Part shown: one piece after another, positions 15,586-23,183 of the stretch
Position numbering within the stretch: position 1 is the stretch's first letter
Layout of the letters: every line of letters starts with the position of its first letter
DNA from: Clostridia bacterium
GTDB lineage: Bacteria > Bacillota_A > Clostridia > Oscillospirales > CAG-272
Length of the DNA: 25,023 nt
Assembly: GCA_017462125.1 (NCBI GenBank)
Contig: JAFTRQ010000056.1
Coordinates: forward strand, 1-25,023
Reading direction: 5' to 3'
Notes under the pieces: model-generated
The model's database searches: none
Told to the model about the DNA's origin: nothing
The model's input: only the letters and a program-made list of their open reading frames with translations
Program-made: the position numbers and the translations under genes

Positions 15586-16395
15586 ATGTCAGATTTTCAT
15601 CAGCTGCAAAACTCCATGGGAGACAGCGTTTTTAATACCTATGAATACACAAAATACACCTACCCCGCTCATTTTCATAAAAGCTACGAGCTTTTATACG
15701 TGGGACAGGGCTCCGCTCTATGTACCGTGGACGAAAAAACGGTTCTGCTTAACAAGGGGGATTTTTTTCTGATCTTTCCCTACAGGATACATAGCTTTCA
15801 GGTAAACGAAAGCAGTACCCTTTTCGTGTCGGTATTTTCGGGAAGCTTTATCAAAAGCTTTGTCAAAATGACCGCGGGTAAGGAAGGAAGTATCTCCCCC
15901 TTCAGGTGCTCCGCTACCGCCGAAGAGCTGTTTCGAGAAAAGATTCAGCATAAATTCAACGCCTTCTTTGGCACCCTATCCGATACTGAGATCCTGACGG
16001 TAAAGGCTTGTCTTTATATGATCTGCTGTGAGTATTTGGAAAAGGTGGAGCTCTCTGCCGTCAACGCCCAAGGCAACGAGACAGTGATGCAGATACTTGA
16101 CCAGATCTCGCGTCGTTTCACGGAAAACATCACCCTGCAAAGCATCTCGGAGGAGCTTGGATACAGTTATCAATACGTTTCCAAAATCTTCAGCCAAAGG
16201 ATCAGGACCAATTTTAAAGCCTTGGTCAATCAGTATCGCTACGAATATGCCAAGCAGCTGTTGACAGAGACCGACAAAAGCATATCCGAGATTGCTTTTG
16301 AAAGCGGATTTCAAAGCATTCGCAGCTTCAATTTTGTTTTTTCATCCTTCGCAAATCAAACACCGCGTGAATTCCGCGCACGGAACATTGTATAA
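15586..16395 (+). CDS. AraC/XylS-family transcriptional regulator
   Basis: A 269-residue regulator. The N-terminal cupin domain (about 20-110) has YPAHFHKSYELLYVGQG and LLNKGDFFLIFPYRIHSF, the sugar-binding AraC fold. The C-terminal AraC HTH pair occupies about 170-269: ITLQSISEELGYSYQYVSKIF is the first helix-turn-helix, and KSISEIAFESGFQSIRSFNFVF followed by TPREFR is the second and the family signature. It probably senses arabinose or an arabino-oligosaccharide and activates the divergent GH51 gene (inference). Start ATG 15586 has GGGAGG (15576-15581) four bases upstream, which is close but the only good site. The in-frame extension to 15400 reads through the promoter region and is not used. 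Confidence 0.9.
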   Translation: MSDFHQLQNSMGDSVFNTYEYTKYTYPAHFHKSYELLYVGQGSALCTVDEKTVLLNKGDFFLIFPYRIHSFQVNESSTLFVSVFSGSFIKSFVKMTAGKEGSISPFRCSATAEELFREKIQHKFNAFFGTLSDTEILTVKACLYMICCEYLEKVELSAVNAQGNETVMQILDQISRRFTENITLQSISEELGYSYQYVSKIFSQRIRTNFKALVNQYRYEYAKQLLTETDKSISEIAFESGFQSIRSFNFVFSSFANQTPREFRARNIV

Positions 16396-16440
16396 AAAGA
16401 GGTTGTCCGATCTTGCCGTTTAAGATCGGACAACCTTTTT
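16394..16440. terminator. Bidirectional terminator between convergent genes
   Basis: A 14-bp stem GGTTGTCCGATCTT (16401-16414) and AAGATCGGACAACC (16422-16435) with a GCCGTTT loop. It has A residues on the left and TTTTT on the right, so it works in both directions. It overlaps the stop codons of both flanking genes. Confidence 0.9.
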
Positions 16441-16876
16441 ATTTCCACTTTCCAAGCTCCTCGCGCCTCTTTTGCTCCTCCGCTTCCTTGGTTTCATTCT
16501 TCAACCTATCGCTAACCTGCCTTCCATTTTGCAGTCTGAAAAATAATGCTCCTCCGAAAAGCCCAAATAAATAAACAGCACTAGAAAGCAATTTGTATCC
16601 GCTTTGCCAAAAGAAAATAAACGGGATATGCAGAGGGACGCTCAACATCATGGATACTGACATAAATCTCACAATGTCGGATTGTTCTTTTTCATTGTAA
16701 TTTGATCCGTAATTCTCACCTTTTTCGTTTTTAAACAAATACACCTGAAAAATCGACAATCCCATTAAAAATATCGGCACGACCGACATAGCTGTAATGT
16801 TCAGATCCTCAAAGAATAAAACCAACGACACGGCGCATCCGAACAGCACGACACAATAATATACCACAAATTTCAA
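16439..16876 (-). CDS. Small integral membrane protein, unknown function
   Basis: A 145-residue protein with four predicted membrane segments: MKFVVYYCVVLFGCAVSLVLFF at the N terminus, a second around 28-48, a third around 70-91 (MSVSMMLSVPLHIPFIFFW) and a fourth around 95-113 (LLSSAVYLFGLFGGALFF). The C terminus is a charged, likely cytoplasmic tail (DRLKNETKEAEEQKRREELGKWK). I do not recognise the family. The start codon is TTG (16874-16876), with GGAGGG 7 bases upstream. It overlaps the stop of the preceding zinc-ribbon lipoprotein gene (TTGA), so the two are translationally coupled and likely act together. Confidence 0.75.
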   Translation of the reverse strand: MKFVVYYCVVLFGCAVSLVLFFEDLNITAMSVVPIFLMGLSIFQVYLFKNEKGENYGSNYNEKEQSDIVRFMSVSMMLSVPLHIPFIFFWQSGYKLLSSAVYLFGLFGGALFFRLQNGRQVSDRLKNETKEAEEQKRREELGKWK

Positions 16877-17196
16877 TTGTCATCCCTCCACACCTGTTTG
16901 CAAAAGCCTCTTTGCCCGCAATGAGGGCACTTGAAAACTCTGTCGCTGTTCATATGAATGGAAAACGCTGCCTTCCACCATTTGGGATAAAAAACCCCGC
17001 TGCATCTTGGGCAATAATATTTTGTTTTAGATATGATCAGGCCTGCTACGACAAACACAAACACAAAAATCGCAATAATCACAGCAGCGTTTACCCACCA
17101 ATGCACCTCATAGCTTTGCCCTCCAAAGTGCACCTCACAAGAGGTCAGTATAATCAAAGTGAACACCATTCCGAAAAACGCAAAAATTTTTTTCAT
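16873..17196 (-). CDS. Lipoprotein-anchored membrane protein with a C-terminal zinc ribbon
   Basis: A 107-residue protein. It has a signal peptide with lipobox LTSC (Cys20), a short outside segment, one strong membrane helix (about 35-58, VNAAVIIAIFVFVFVVAGLII), then CPRC and CPHC pairs (separated by about 30 residues), which form a zinc ribbon. If the Cys is lipidated outside, the ribbon is inside the cell. I do not know the family. ATG 17196 has GGAG 6 bases upstream; the longer frame to 17286 has no ribosome site and would displace the signal. A short GC hairpin (17210-17226) sits just upstream of the ribosome site. It is coupled by overlap to the next membrane protein gene. Confidence 0.7.
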   Translation of the reverse strand: MKKIFAFFGMVFTLIILTSCEVHFGGQSYEVHWWVNAAVIIAIFVFVFVVAGLIISKTKYYCPRCSGVFYPKWWKAAFSIHMNSDRVFKCPHCGQRGFCKQVWRDDN

Positions 17197-17209
17197 TATA
17201 ATCTCCATT

Positions 17210-17226
17210 CCGCCGCTTTGCGGCGG
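17210..17226 (-). promoter_or_regulatory. GC hairpin just before the zinc-ribbon gene
   Basis: Perfect 7-bp arms CCGCCGC and GCGGCGG around a three-base TTT loop (AAA on the transcribed minus-strand sequence). It lies a few bases upstream of the ribosome site and could stabilise the mRNA end or affect translation. Confidence 0.5.
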
Positions 17227-17330
17227 CACAAACAGCAATCGATGAATTTTGCCGAAAAGGCAAATTTCGCGCGTGAAAAAGTTCAATTACCTCTAAAATG
17301 ACGTAATGTTCACGCTATCCTCCCCAAAAG

Positions 17331-18023
17331 TCATTCTTCGCAGTAAAGCAACCAAAGCCCGTTTACCTTTTCTCCGCAAAAAACGATCTGTATCTTCACG
17401 TTCAACCGCTCAAATTTTATTATCTGATACCATACGTTTGCATACTGTTCATCGCAGACAGGAGCACCGAGAGAAACAAAACCTCCCACAGGCAAAAACG
17501 TGTCCTCACGAACCTTTTCATAAGATTCTCTGGGCATATACTCTATCATCTTGTCACTTAAATGTCGGTACAATGCGTCTGTATCATTGCGTACAATCGC
17601 CTCACCACAAAAGCGCACGATTTTTGCCAAGCGTTCATCACCGCGATTCTCCGTTCGCCCACCATTATAATCAAACACGTCTCTCCCATCACCTATTATT
17701 GCCAACGCTTCATTCAAAAGATGAATTTCTCGCACCTTTTCATTGAGCAAGGCATAAATATGCGCTCTCCGCTCCAAAATCGCTTGCGACAGATCAACTT
17801 GCCCCTTTTGAAGCTCGGATATTTGCGCAATTGACAACCCCAATGCGCGTAAAACCATGACCTTTCTGATGTGATCGATCTGTTCTTTTGTATAATGTCT
17901 GCGACTTTTGAAAGGAACGCTCGTGCTTGCAACAATTCCCTTTTCCTCATAAAAACGCAAAGTACGCGAGGTCGTATCAAGAATTCTGCAGACCTCACCG
18001 ATATCATAAAGCCTTTCTTCCAC
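17331..18023 (-). CDS. MerR-family transcriptional regulator with C-terminal DUF3887/NTF2-like domain
   Basis: A 230-residue regulator. The N-terminal winged HTH has YDIGEVCRILDTTSRTLRFYEEKGI (6-30) and RRHYTKEQIDHIRKVMVLRALGLSIAQI (41-68), both MerR signatures. A dimerising helix runs about 78-112. The C-terminal half (about 125-230) resembles an NTF2-like ligand pocket of the DUF3887 kind, with FCGEAIVRNDTDALYRHLSD and PVGGFVSLGAPV. No metal-binding cysteines are apparent, so a small-molecule ligand is likelier. The start codon is GTG at 18023, with AGGAGG (18031-18036) 7 bases upstream. The promoter has an elongated spacer and a palindrome typical of MerR control, so autoregulation is likely. 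The zinc-ribbon/membrane pair lies about 135 bases downstream on the same strand. Confidence 0.85.
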   Translation of the reverse strand: MEERLYDIGEVCRILDTTSRTLRFYEEKGIVASTSVPFKSRRHYTKEQIDHIRKVMVLRALGLSIAQISELQKGQVDLSQAILERRAHIYALLNEKVREIHLLNEALAIIGDGRDVFDYNGGRTENRGDERLAKIVRFCGEAIVRNDTDALYRHLSDKMIEYMPRESYEKVREDTFLPVGGFVSLGAPVCDEQYANVWYQIIKFERLNVKIQIVFCGEKVNGLWLLYCEE

Positions 18024-18044
18024 GGCCTCACCTCCTCTGCTTGT

Positions 18045-18075
18045 ATTGTACCACTTGACGCTGCGTCAATGTCAA
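18045..18075 (-). promoter_or_regulatory. MerR-type promoter with 19-bp spacer and internal palindrome
   Basis: The minus strand reads TTGACA (18070-18075), 19 bases, TACAAT (18045-18050). The spacer contains the perfect dyad TTGACGC-T-GCGTCAA (18055-18069, plus strand). A long spacer filled by an operator is the classic design of promoters twisted into activity by MerR proteins. Confidence 0.8.
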
Positions 18076-18089
18076 GTGCTTTTTCAAAA

Positions 18090-18836
18090 CTAACCCTCTT
18101 TTTTTGCAATCAATGCGCGCAAGCCTTCGGGAAGCTCAACGTCGGAGATGATCCCATCGATCTCGCTGACGTTTCCCATATTGTAAAAAAATGTTTTCCC
18201 GAATTTACTGCCGTCGCAAAGCAGATATTTCTTTTTACACTGTTCCATCATCACACGGCGTAGATTTGCTTCTCTCACCGACGGATCGCTCATCATACCG
18301 TCCTCGCTGACACCGCGACAGGAGAAAAACAAAACGTCGGCGTTGATCTTTCTGACGAAGTCCTCCGCCTCCTGCCCAACGTAAGAGAAGGAATGCACAA
18401 TCATTTTTCCACCCGTGGAAAAGGTGGTCACGTCCCGCTCTGCCAACGCCACCGCCGTTTTCGCTCCACTGGTAATTACGATAATATCCTTATAATCGGC
18501 AATATAGGGTACAAGATGATACGCGCTGGTAGACCCGTCTAACATGATCACCGCACCGTCCTGCACAAGCCTTGCCGCCTGTTTACCAATCATACTCTTG
18601 CCCGAGCTTTTCTCATTTTCGCGCATGGCAAATGGAATCTCACCGTCTGCTGCCCGTTGATTGAGAACAGCGCCGCCGTAAAGCTTAGTAATAACTCCCT
18701 TTTTGTGAAGCTCAGTAAAATCCCGCCTGATGGTGGGCTCGGAGAAGCACAGCTGCTTCGCCAGCTCCTTCACCGTGATCTGCGGATTCTCTCGCAAAGC
18801 CTCTATGATACGTCTTTGTCTCTCTTCTATCAGCAT
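18090..18836 (-). CDS. DeoR/GlpR-family sugar-phosphate-responsive regulator
   Basis: A 248-residue repressor-type regulator. The N-terminal DeoR helix-turn-helix is seen in RRIIEALRENPQITVKELAK, then FSEPTIRRDFTELHKKGVITKLYGGAVL (to about 57). A DeoRC sensor domain follows, with VIMLDGSTSAYHLVPYI (about 96-112), IIVITSGAKTAVAL, TTFSTGGKMI and LLCDGSKFGKTFFY, which bind sugar phosphates in this family. It is divergent from the dehydrogenase and kinase genes and most likely represses them until their substrate phosphate accumulates (inference). GAGG is 6 bases before ATG 18836. Its end lies 15 bases from the MerR promoter. Confidence 0.9.
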   Translation of the reverse strand: MLIEERQRRIIEALRENPQITVKELAKQLCFSEPTIRRDFTELHKKGVITKLYGGAVLNQRAADGEIPFAMRENEKSSGKSMIGKQAARLVQDGAVIMLDGSTSAYHLVPYIADYKDIIVITSGAKTAVALAERDVTTFSTGGKMIVHSFSYVGQEAEDFVRKINADVLFFSCRGVSEDGMMSDPSVREANLRRVMMEQCKKKYLLCDGSKFGKTFFYNMGNVSEIDGIISDVELPEGLRALIAKKEG

Positions 18837-18848
18837 ACCGTTCCTCGA

Positions 18849-18868
18849 AATGATTATTTCTGATCATT
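18849..18868. promoter_or_regulatory. Inverted repeat in the DeoR leader, operator candidate
   Basis: AATGAT and ATCATT are separated by eight bases, just upstream of the DeoR ribosome site. It is a plausible site for autoregulation; no second copy was found to support it. Confidence 0.35.
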
Positions 18869-18892
18869 CTTACAATAAATCAAGATTATTCA

Positions 18893-18905
18893 TCGGCATT
18901 GCCGA
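18893..18905. promoter_or_regulatory. Palindrome TCGGCATTGCCGA upstream of the dehydrogenase promoter
   Basis: A perfect 6-1-6 dyad ending 6 bases before the -35 box of the dehydrogenase promoter. It is well placed as the DeoR operator between the divergent genes. Confidence 0.45.
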
Positions 18906-18911
18906 CTTGTA

Positions 18912-18939
18912 TTGACTTTTTGATCAAATGTGGTATAAT
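18912..18939 (+). promoter_or_regulatory. Sigma-A promoter of the dehydrogenase/kinase operon, extended -10
   Basis: TTGACT (18912-18917), 16 bases, TATAAT (18934-18939), with TGG directly before the -10. The predicted start is near 18946, about 52 bases before the ATG. Confidence 0.85.
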
Positions 18940-18997
18940 TATATCATAAGAATATCATCTTGTCAACATTTTTATCTTGACGAAAGGATCTACGAAT

Positions 18998-20251
18998 ATG
19001 AAAACCAAAGCAGTAAGACTTCACGGAGCAAACGATATCCGACTTGAGGAGCTTGAGCTCCCGCCCGTAGGCGAAGGCGAGGTGCTCATAAAGGTGGTCA
19101 GCGACTCTGTTTGCGCCTCAACTTATAAGGCCGTCAAACAGGGCACGGCACACAAAAGAGTTCCTCCCACAGTAGCGGAGCAGCCCATCATCATCGGTCA
19201 CGAAATGTGTGCTGAGATCATTGAGGTTGGCAAAAATCTGAAAAGCGAATGGAAGGTGGGGCAAAAGATCGTGATCCAGCCCGCACTCAAGCTTGAGACC
19301 GGCTACGACCCCGGATATTCCTACCCTTACATCGGCGGAAATACGCAGTATGCCATCGTTCCCGAGATCGTACTTGAGCGCGGATGCATGATCCCCTACG
19401 AGGGCGATTGCTTTTTCAAGGGATCTCTTGTGGAGGCTCTTGGCTGTGTCCTCCGCGGATATAAGGGCTTTTATCACACCGATTATACAAATTATAAGCG
19501 TACAGACGGCGCAAAGGTCGGCGGAAAGATCGCCATCCTCGGCGGCGCAGGTCCTATGGGAATCGGTGCCGTTGATATGGCAATCGGCTACGCAAGCGTC
19601 TCGCAGGTTGTCGTAACCGACCTCTCCGCAGAGCGACTTGCGTTTGCCGCTAAGCAGTATTCCCCCGAGACTGCAAAAGCGAAGGGTGTTGACCTTATCT
19701 ATCTCAACACCTCGGGCATGGAAGACCCCGCTGACGAGCTCATTAAGCTCTCCGACGGCGGCTTTGACGACGTTTTCGTAATGGTTCCCGTGGCAGGTCT
19801 CTTCAACCTTGCGGAGCGTATCTGTCGTGAGGACGGCTGTGTCAATTTCTTCGCAGGACCTCCCATCCACGATCTTCAGGGTTCGCTGAATCTCTACCGC
19901 GTACACTATGACGGAATCCACGTGGTAGGAACTGCGGGAAGCATTCCCGAGGATACCGTGGATACGATCAAGCTTATCGAGGAAAACAAGATCAATCCCG
20001 GCGCGATCGTTTCTCATATCCTCGGACTCGGCGCCGCAGTTGACACAGTCCTCGCTATGGGAACACCCAACGGCGCAAAAAAGGTCTGCTATAACCATCT
20101 CGACCTGCCCCTCATCGCCATCGATGACCTTCCCGAGCTTGGCAAGACCGATCCCCTCTATAAGGAACTTGCCGATATAGTCGCGAAAAACGGTGGAATC
20201 TGGTGCCGCGAGGCAGAGGAATATCTGCTTGCAAACGCGCCGAAGATCTAA
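18998..20251 (+). CDS. Zinc-binding medium-chain dehydrogenase, L-sorbose-1-phosphate reductase-like
   Basis: A 417-residue MDR enzyme that should interconvert a sugar (phosphate) ketone and alcohol with NAD(P). The GroES-like domain carries the catalytic zinc site: Cys39 in SDSVCAS, the GHE motif (His68, Glu69) and Glu146 in LVEALGC. The four-Cys structural zinc site is absent, as in SorE-type enzymes. The Rossmann domain has GGAGPMGIGA (182-191) and the acidic VVVTDLSAERL that favours NAD. The long C terminus and overall order resemble L-sorbose-1-phosphate reductase, but the substrate is inferred. ATG 18998 has AAAGGA 9 bases upstream; the TTG at 18977 is upstream of that site and not used. 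A PfkB kinase gene starts 36 bases later, in the same operon. Confidence 0.8.
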   Translation: MKTKAVRLHGANDIRLEELELPPVGEGEVLIKVVSDSVCASTYKAVKQGTAHKRVPPTVAEQPIIIGHEMCAEIIEVGKNLKSEWKVGQKIVIQPALKLETGYDPGYSYPYIGGNTQYAIVPEIVLERGCMIPYEGDCFFKGSLVEALGCVLRGYKGFYHTDYTNYKRTDGAKVGGKIAILGGAGPMGIGAVDMAIGYASVSQVVVTDLSAERLAFAAKQYSPETAKAKGVDLIYLNTSGMEDPADELIKLSDGGFDDVFVMVPVAGLFNLAERICREDGCVNFFAGPPIHDLQGSLNLYRVHYDGIHVVGTAGSIPEDTVDTIKLIEENKINPGAIVSHILGLGAAVDTVLAMGTPNGAKKVCYNHLDLPLIAIDDLPELGKTDPLYKELADIVAKNGGIWCREAEEYLLANAPKI

Positions 20252-20287
20252 GCATTCATTATTCATTTAACCAATTAAGAGGCTTCT

Positions 20288-21211
20288 ATGAAAATCTACA
20301 CCATCACTCTCTCCCCCGCCTACGACGTCCACGCATCGGCCAAATCTCTCATGCTTCAGCACGAAAACCTTGCCCATGTAAAATCCCGTGATGCAGGCGG
20401 CAAGGGTGTCAATATCTCCCGCGCCCTGACCTATAACGGCGTGGAAAACACCGCAATCGTTGTCCTTGGCAGAGATAACTGTGCCGACTTCAAATCGGCT
20501 TTGGGCACCGATAAAATGACCTATATCGGCATCGAAAAGAATGGCAGAATAAGAGAGAATCTCACCATCCACACCGAGGGTGAGAACGAGACCAGAATCA
20601 GCTTTTCGGGATTCGCTCTTGATAACAGTATTCTCGCGGAGATCGAAAAATGGCTCCCGACGGACGGCGATGTAATAATCACCTTTACGGGAAGCGTGCC
20701 CAAGGGCGTTGATATGCCCGAGGTCAAAAAATTCCTTATAAAGCTCAAAAACACGGGAGCCCGTGTCGTAGTCGATTCCCGCTCCTTCACGCTCTCTGAT
20801 CTGATCGACGTCGGGCCTTGGCTTATCAAGCCCAACAGCGAGGAGATCGCGATGTATTCGGGTAAAGAAGTTCATTCCTTTGCCGATTGCCTTGATTTCG
20901 CTAAAAAGCTATGTGCAGACGGCATCGATAACGTAATGATCTCCCTCGGTGAAAAGGGAGCCTTGCTGATGACTGCCGAGACCGCCGTCGCCGCCACTCC
21001 CCCGGCCATAAACGCACTTTCCACTATCGGCGCGGGTGACAGTACGATAGCAGGCTTTATTGCGGCATATTCCAAGGGCGAAAACAGCGCGGAATGCCTT
21101 CGCGTAGCAACAAGCTACGGCACCGCTACCTGCCTTCTGGAGGGCACAACGCCACCTACACCCGAAAACGTGGCGGAGATCTATAAAAACGTAATCATAA
21201 CAACGATTTAA
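20288..21211 (+). CDS. PfkB-family hexose-phosphate kinase, 1-phosphofructokinase type
   Basis: A 307-residue cytoplasmic kinase that phosphorylates a ketose phosphate with ATP. Start of family signature: TITLSPAYDVH (5-15) then DAGGKGVNISRAL (35-47), the LacC/FruK type GGKG. TGSVPKGV (134-141) and the catalytic TIGAGDSTIAGF, with Asp251 as the base, follow. The first motif here reads AYD where many 1-phosphofructokinases have ALD. With the SorE-like dehydrogenase upstream and DeoR control, it probably converts a 1- or 6-phosphate ketose to the bisphosphate for aldolase (inference). AGAGG is upstream of ATG 20288. A terminator follows the stop. Confidence 0.87.
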   Translation: MKIYTITLSPAYDVHASAKSLMLQHENLAHVKSRDAGGKGVNISRALTYNGVENTAIVVLGRDNCADFKSALGTDKMTYIGIEKNGRIRENLTIHTEGENETRISFSGFALDNSILAEIEKWLPTDGDVIITFTGSVPKGVDMPEVKKFLIKLKNTGARVVVDSRSFTLSDLIDVGPWLIKPNSEEIAMYSGKEVHSFADCLDFAKKLCADGIDNVMISLGEKGALLMTAETAVAATPPAINALSTIGAGDSTIAGFIAAYSKGENSAECLRVATSYGTATCLLEGTTPPTPENVAEIYKNVIITTI

Positions 21212-21216
21212 TATCA

Positions 21217-21256
21217 AAAGACCGGCTCGAACACAATAATTCGAGTCGGTCTCTTT
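21217..21256. terminator. Bidirectional terminator between the kinase and HAD genes
   Basis: A 12-bp stem GACCGGCTCGAA (21220-21231) and TTCGAGTCGGTC (21240-21251) with one G-T pair, AAAA before and CTCTTT after. It serves the kinase operon and the convergent HAD gene. Confidence 0.8.
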
Positions 21257-21266
21257 CTATCAAATT

Positions 21267-22013
21267 TCATTTTTTAAGCACGTCAAGCTTGCCATTGAGC
21301 AAGCAGTCAATAGCATATGCCACACCAAACTCAACGTATGACTTTGTAACGTATTTCGCGCAAGCCTTCAATTTCGGCGTTCCGTTACCCATGGAAATGC
21401 CAATCCCCGCATAGCTAACCATATCAATATCAGGGTCGGTGTCGCCGATGGCAACGGTGTTTTCGCGCGAAATGCCATAGTATTCTTCAACCGTATGAAT
21501 ACCCCGCGACTTACAGTAGCCTTTAGCAATAACCTCTATGCCGTAAAAGTCATAGTCTGATTCAAAGGCCGCCTTATCTGCATCCGTAGGCATATCACAG
21601 AAAACGAACTTGCACATTTGATGCTCGCCAAGCATCGCACAAAATTCATCCATATTGTCGGGATTTTGGCTGTCCTCACGATAATTGTTGATATCTATTC
21701 TGATCTCACCCTCAAAATAAAGCTTTACTCCATTGTCAAAGGCATATTTTGCGATCTCAAGCACCCTCTCACGGGGAATGAATTTGCGGTGTATAAATTT
21801 ACCGTCCGCAAAGACTTCAAGTCCATAAGAATTGACAAAACCATCCACAGGCAACGTGTACACCTGCTTTGGCATACCAACGTAAGCGCGGGCTGTATTG
21901 ATAAAGACCTTGTGCCCCGCCGCCCTCGCGCGAACGATTGCGTCAATTACCTCCTGCGCCACTATCTTTCCGTCGTATATCGTTCCGTCAATGTCAAGAA
22001 AAAAAGCGTACAT
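21267..22013 (-). CDS. HAD-superfamily phosphatase, Cof-type subfamily IIB
   Basis: A 248-residue cytoplasmic phosphatase, probably for sugar phosphates. HAD motifs: FLDIDGT (Asp7 nucleophile, Asp9 acid), FINTAR (Thr40), the Lys region YCKSRG (Lys168), and AIGDTDPDIDM (Asp191, Asp195), the metal-binding acids. A cap domain lies between about 80 and 160. The start ATG 22013 has GGAGG (22022-22026) 8 bases upstream and a perfect promoter. It converges on the sugar-kinase operon across a shared terminator, so it is a separate unit. The substrate cannot be told from sequence. Confidence 0.88.
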   Translation of the reverse strand: MYAFFLDIDGTIYDGKIVAQEVIDAIVRARAAGHKVFINTARAYVGMPKQVYTLPVDGFVNSYGLEVFADGKFIHRKFIPRERVLEIAKYAFDNGVKLYFEGEIRIDINNYREDSQNPDNMDEFCAMLGEHQMCKFVFCDMPTDADKAAFESDYDFYGIEVIAKGYCKSRGIHTVEEYYGISRENTVAIGDTDPDIDMVSYAGIGISMGNGTPKLKACAKYVTKSYVEFGVAYAIDCLLNGKLDVLKK

Positions 22014-22041
22014 TTCTCTGTCCTCCCGAATTTCTGCTTAA

Positions 22042-22070
22042 ATTATACTTCAAGCAACAACCATTGTCAA
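22042..22070 (-). promoter_or_regulatory. Perfect consensus promoter of the HAD gene
   Basis: The minus strand reads TTGACA (22065-22070), 17 bases, TATAAT (22042-22047), giving a leader of about 20 nt. Confidence 0.9.
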
Positions 22071-22250
22071 GAGGATTCGCCAATTCACAGCAAAATTCAG
22101 ACTGTGATTTTAAATTTTGATTTGGCGAAATGTTTGAAATTGCAAAACCTCGCCATTTCGTCAGTTCAAATTGTTCGTTTTGCGGACCGCCGGCATTGGT
22201 TTTAAAATAATCGTCACGGCGGCGTGCATCTCACCGATAAATTGCAATTT

Positions 22251-22973
22251 TCAATTATTCTTTCGACAATTCCTTATCATCTCTCTCAGCGCCTCCAACG
22301 CTTTATCAAGCCCGCCGACCTCGTCGATAAGCCCGTATTCTACCGCTTCCCTGCCCTCGATGATCGATCCCACGTCGGTCGCCATCATATCGGGGCGCAT
22401 CATCAGCTCATAGATTTTGTCCTTATCGGCACGACTGTGGGCACAAATGAAATTGATAATTCTCTTCTGCATTTCATTGAAATAGGTGAAGGTCTGCGGC
22501 ACACCCACCACAAGACCGTTAATTCTCACGGGATGGATCGTCATCGTCGCGCTGGGCACGATAAAGGACTTCTTGCCTGACACAGCTAGCGGCACTCCGA
22601 TCGAATGTCCTCCTCCAAGCACCACCGAAACGGTGGGCTTTTTCATTGAGGCGATGACCTCTGCGATAGCAAGTCCCGCCTCTACGTCGCCGCCCATCGT
22701 GTTGAGCAATATCAGTACGCCATCGATCTCCTCGTCCTGCTCGATCGATACAAGCATTGGTAAAATGTGCTCGTATTTTGTAGCCTTTTGACCCTCCGGA
22801 AGGATATAATGTCCTTCGATCTGACCGATTATTGAAAGGCAGTGTATTGTCTCTTCTCCGTTTTTCGCCACTACACCGCCACTCTCCTCGATCATATCCT
22901 GCTCCGTCAGCTTTCGATCGTTTACGGTCTCGTTCTCTTTGTCATAAACTGTCTTATCTTCATTATTCAACAT
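22251..22973 (-). CDS. tepA: TepA, ClpP-like serine peptidase (translocation-enhancing protein family)
   Basis: A 240-residue ClpP-fold protein. The N-terminal 45 residues are charged and variable. Then come ILLNTMGGDVEAGLAIAEV (about 88-106), the nucleophile loop VLGGGHSIGVPLAVSG (Ser124) and the His motif ATMTIHPVRINGLVVGVPQTF (His147), all matching TepA rather than true ClpP. TepA has been tied to protein secretion and spore proteins in Bacillus. AUG 22973 has GGAG four bases upstream; an extension to 23054 covers the promoter region. No partner ATPase lies nearby. It is divergent from pduL. Confidence 0.88.
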   Translation of the reverse strand: MLNNEDKTVYDKENETVNDRKLTEQDMIEESGGVVAKNGEETIHCLSIIGQIEGHYILPEGQKATKYEHILPMLVSIEQDEEIDGVLILLNTMGGDVEAGLAIAEVIASMKKPTVSVVLGGGHSIGVPLAVSGKKSFIVPSATMTIHPVRINGLVVGVPQTFTYFNEMQKRIINFICAHSRADKDKIYELMMRPDMMATDVGSIIEGREAVEYGLIDEVGGLDKALEALREMIRNCRKNN

Positions 22974-23083
22974 AGCTCTCCAATCTGCACAGAATAAGAA
23001 ATTTTGTGCTTTGCGTTTTACCTTTATATGAGTATTGCCAATAAAAAAACGCAATAAACAGCCACATTTATTAAAAATATATC

Positions 23084-23112
23084 TTTACAAACGGCGCAAA
23101 ATGTGATAAAAT
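23084..23112 (+). promoter_or_regulatory. Promoter of the pduL gene
   Basis: TTTACA (23084-23089), 17 bases, TAAAAT (23107-23112), with TGA directly before it as an extended -10. The leader is about 65 nt. Confidence 0.8.
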
Positions 23113-23183
23113 ATAAGAGAATGGAGTATTATGTCTCCAATTGTGTTTAAAATTAAAATTATTTATAAGTGAGGTAAACAACT

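Noticed and set aside
18977..18997. TTG at 18977 as start of the dehydrogenase
   Set aside because: The AAAGGA ribosome site lies downstream of it, just before ATG 18998, which also matches the usual N terminus.
19118..20266. A 382-codon open frame opposite the dehydrogenase
   Set aside because: No motifs and no ribosome site; the plus strand encodes a recognisable dehydrogenase with catalytic residues.
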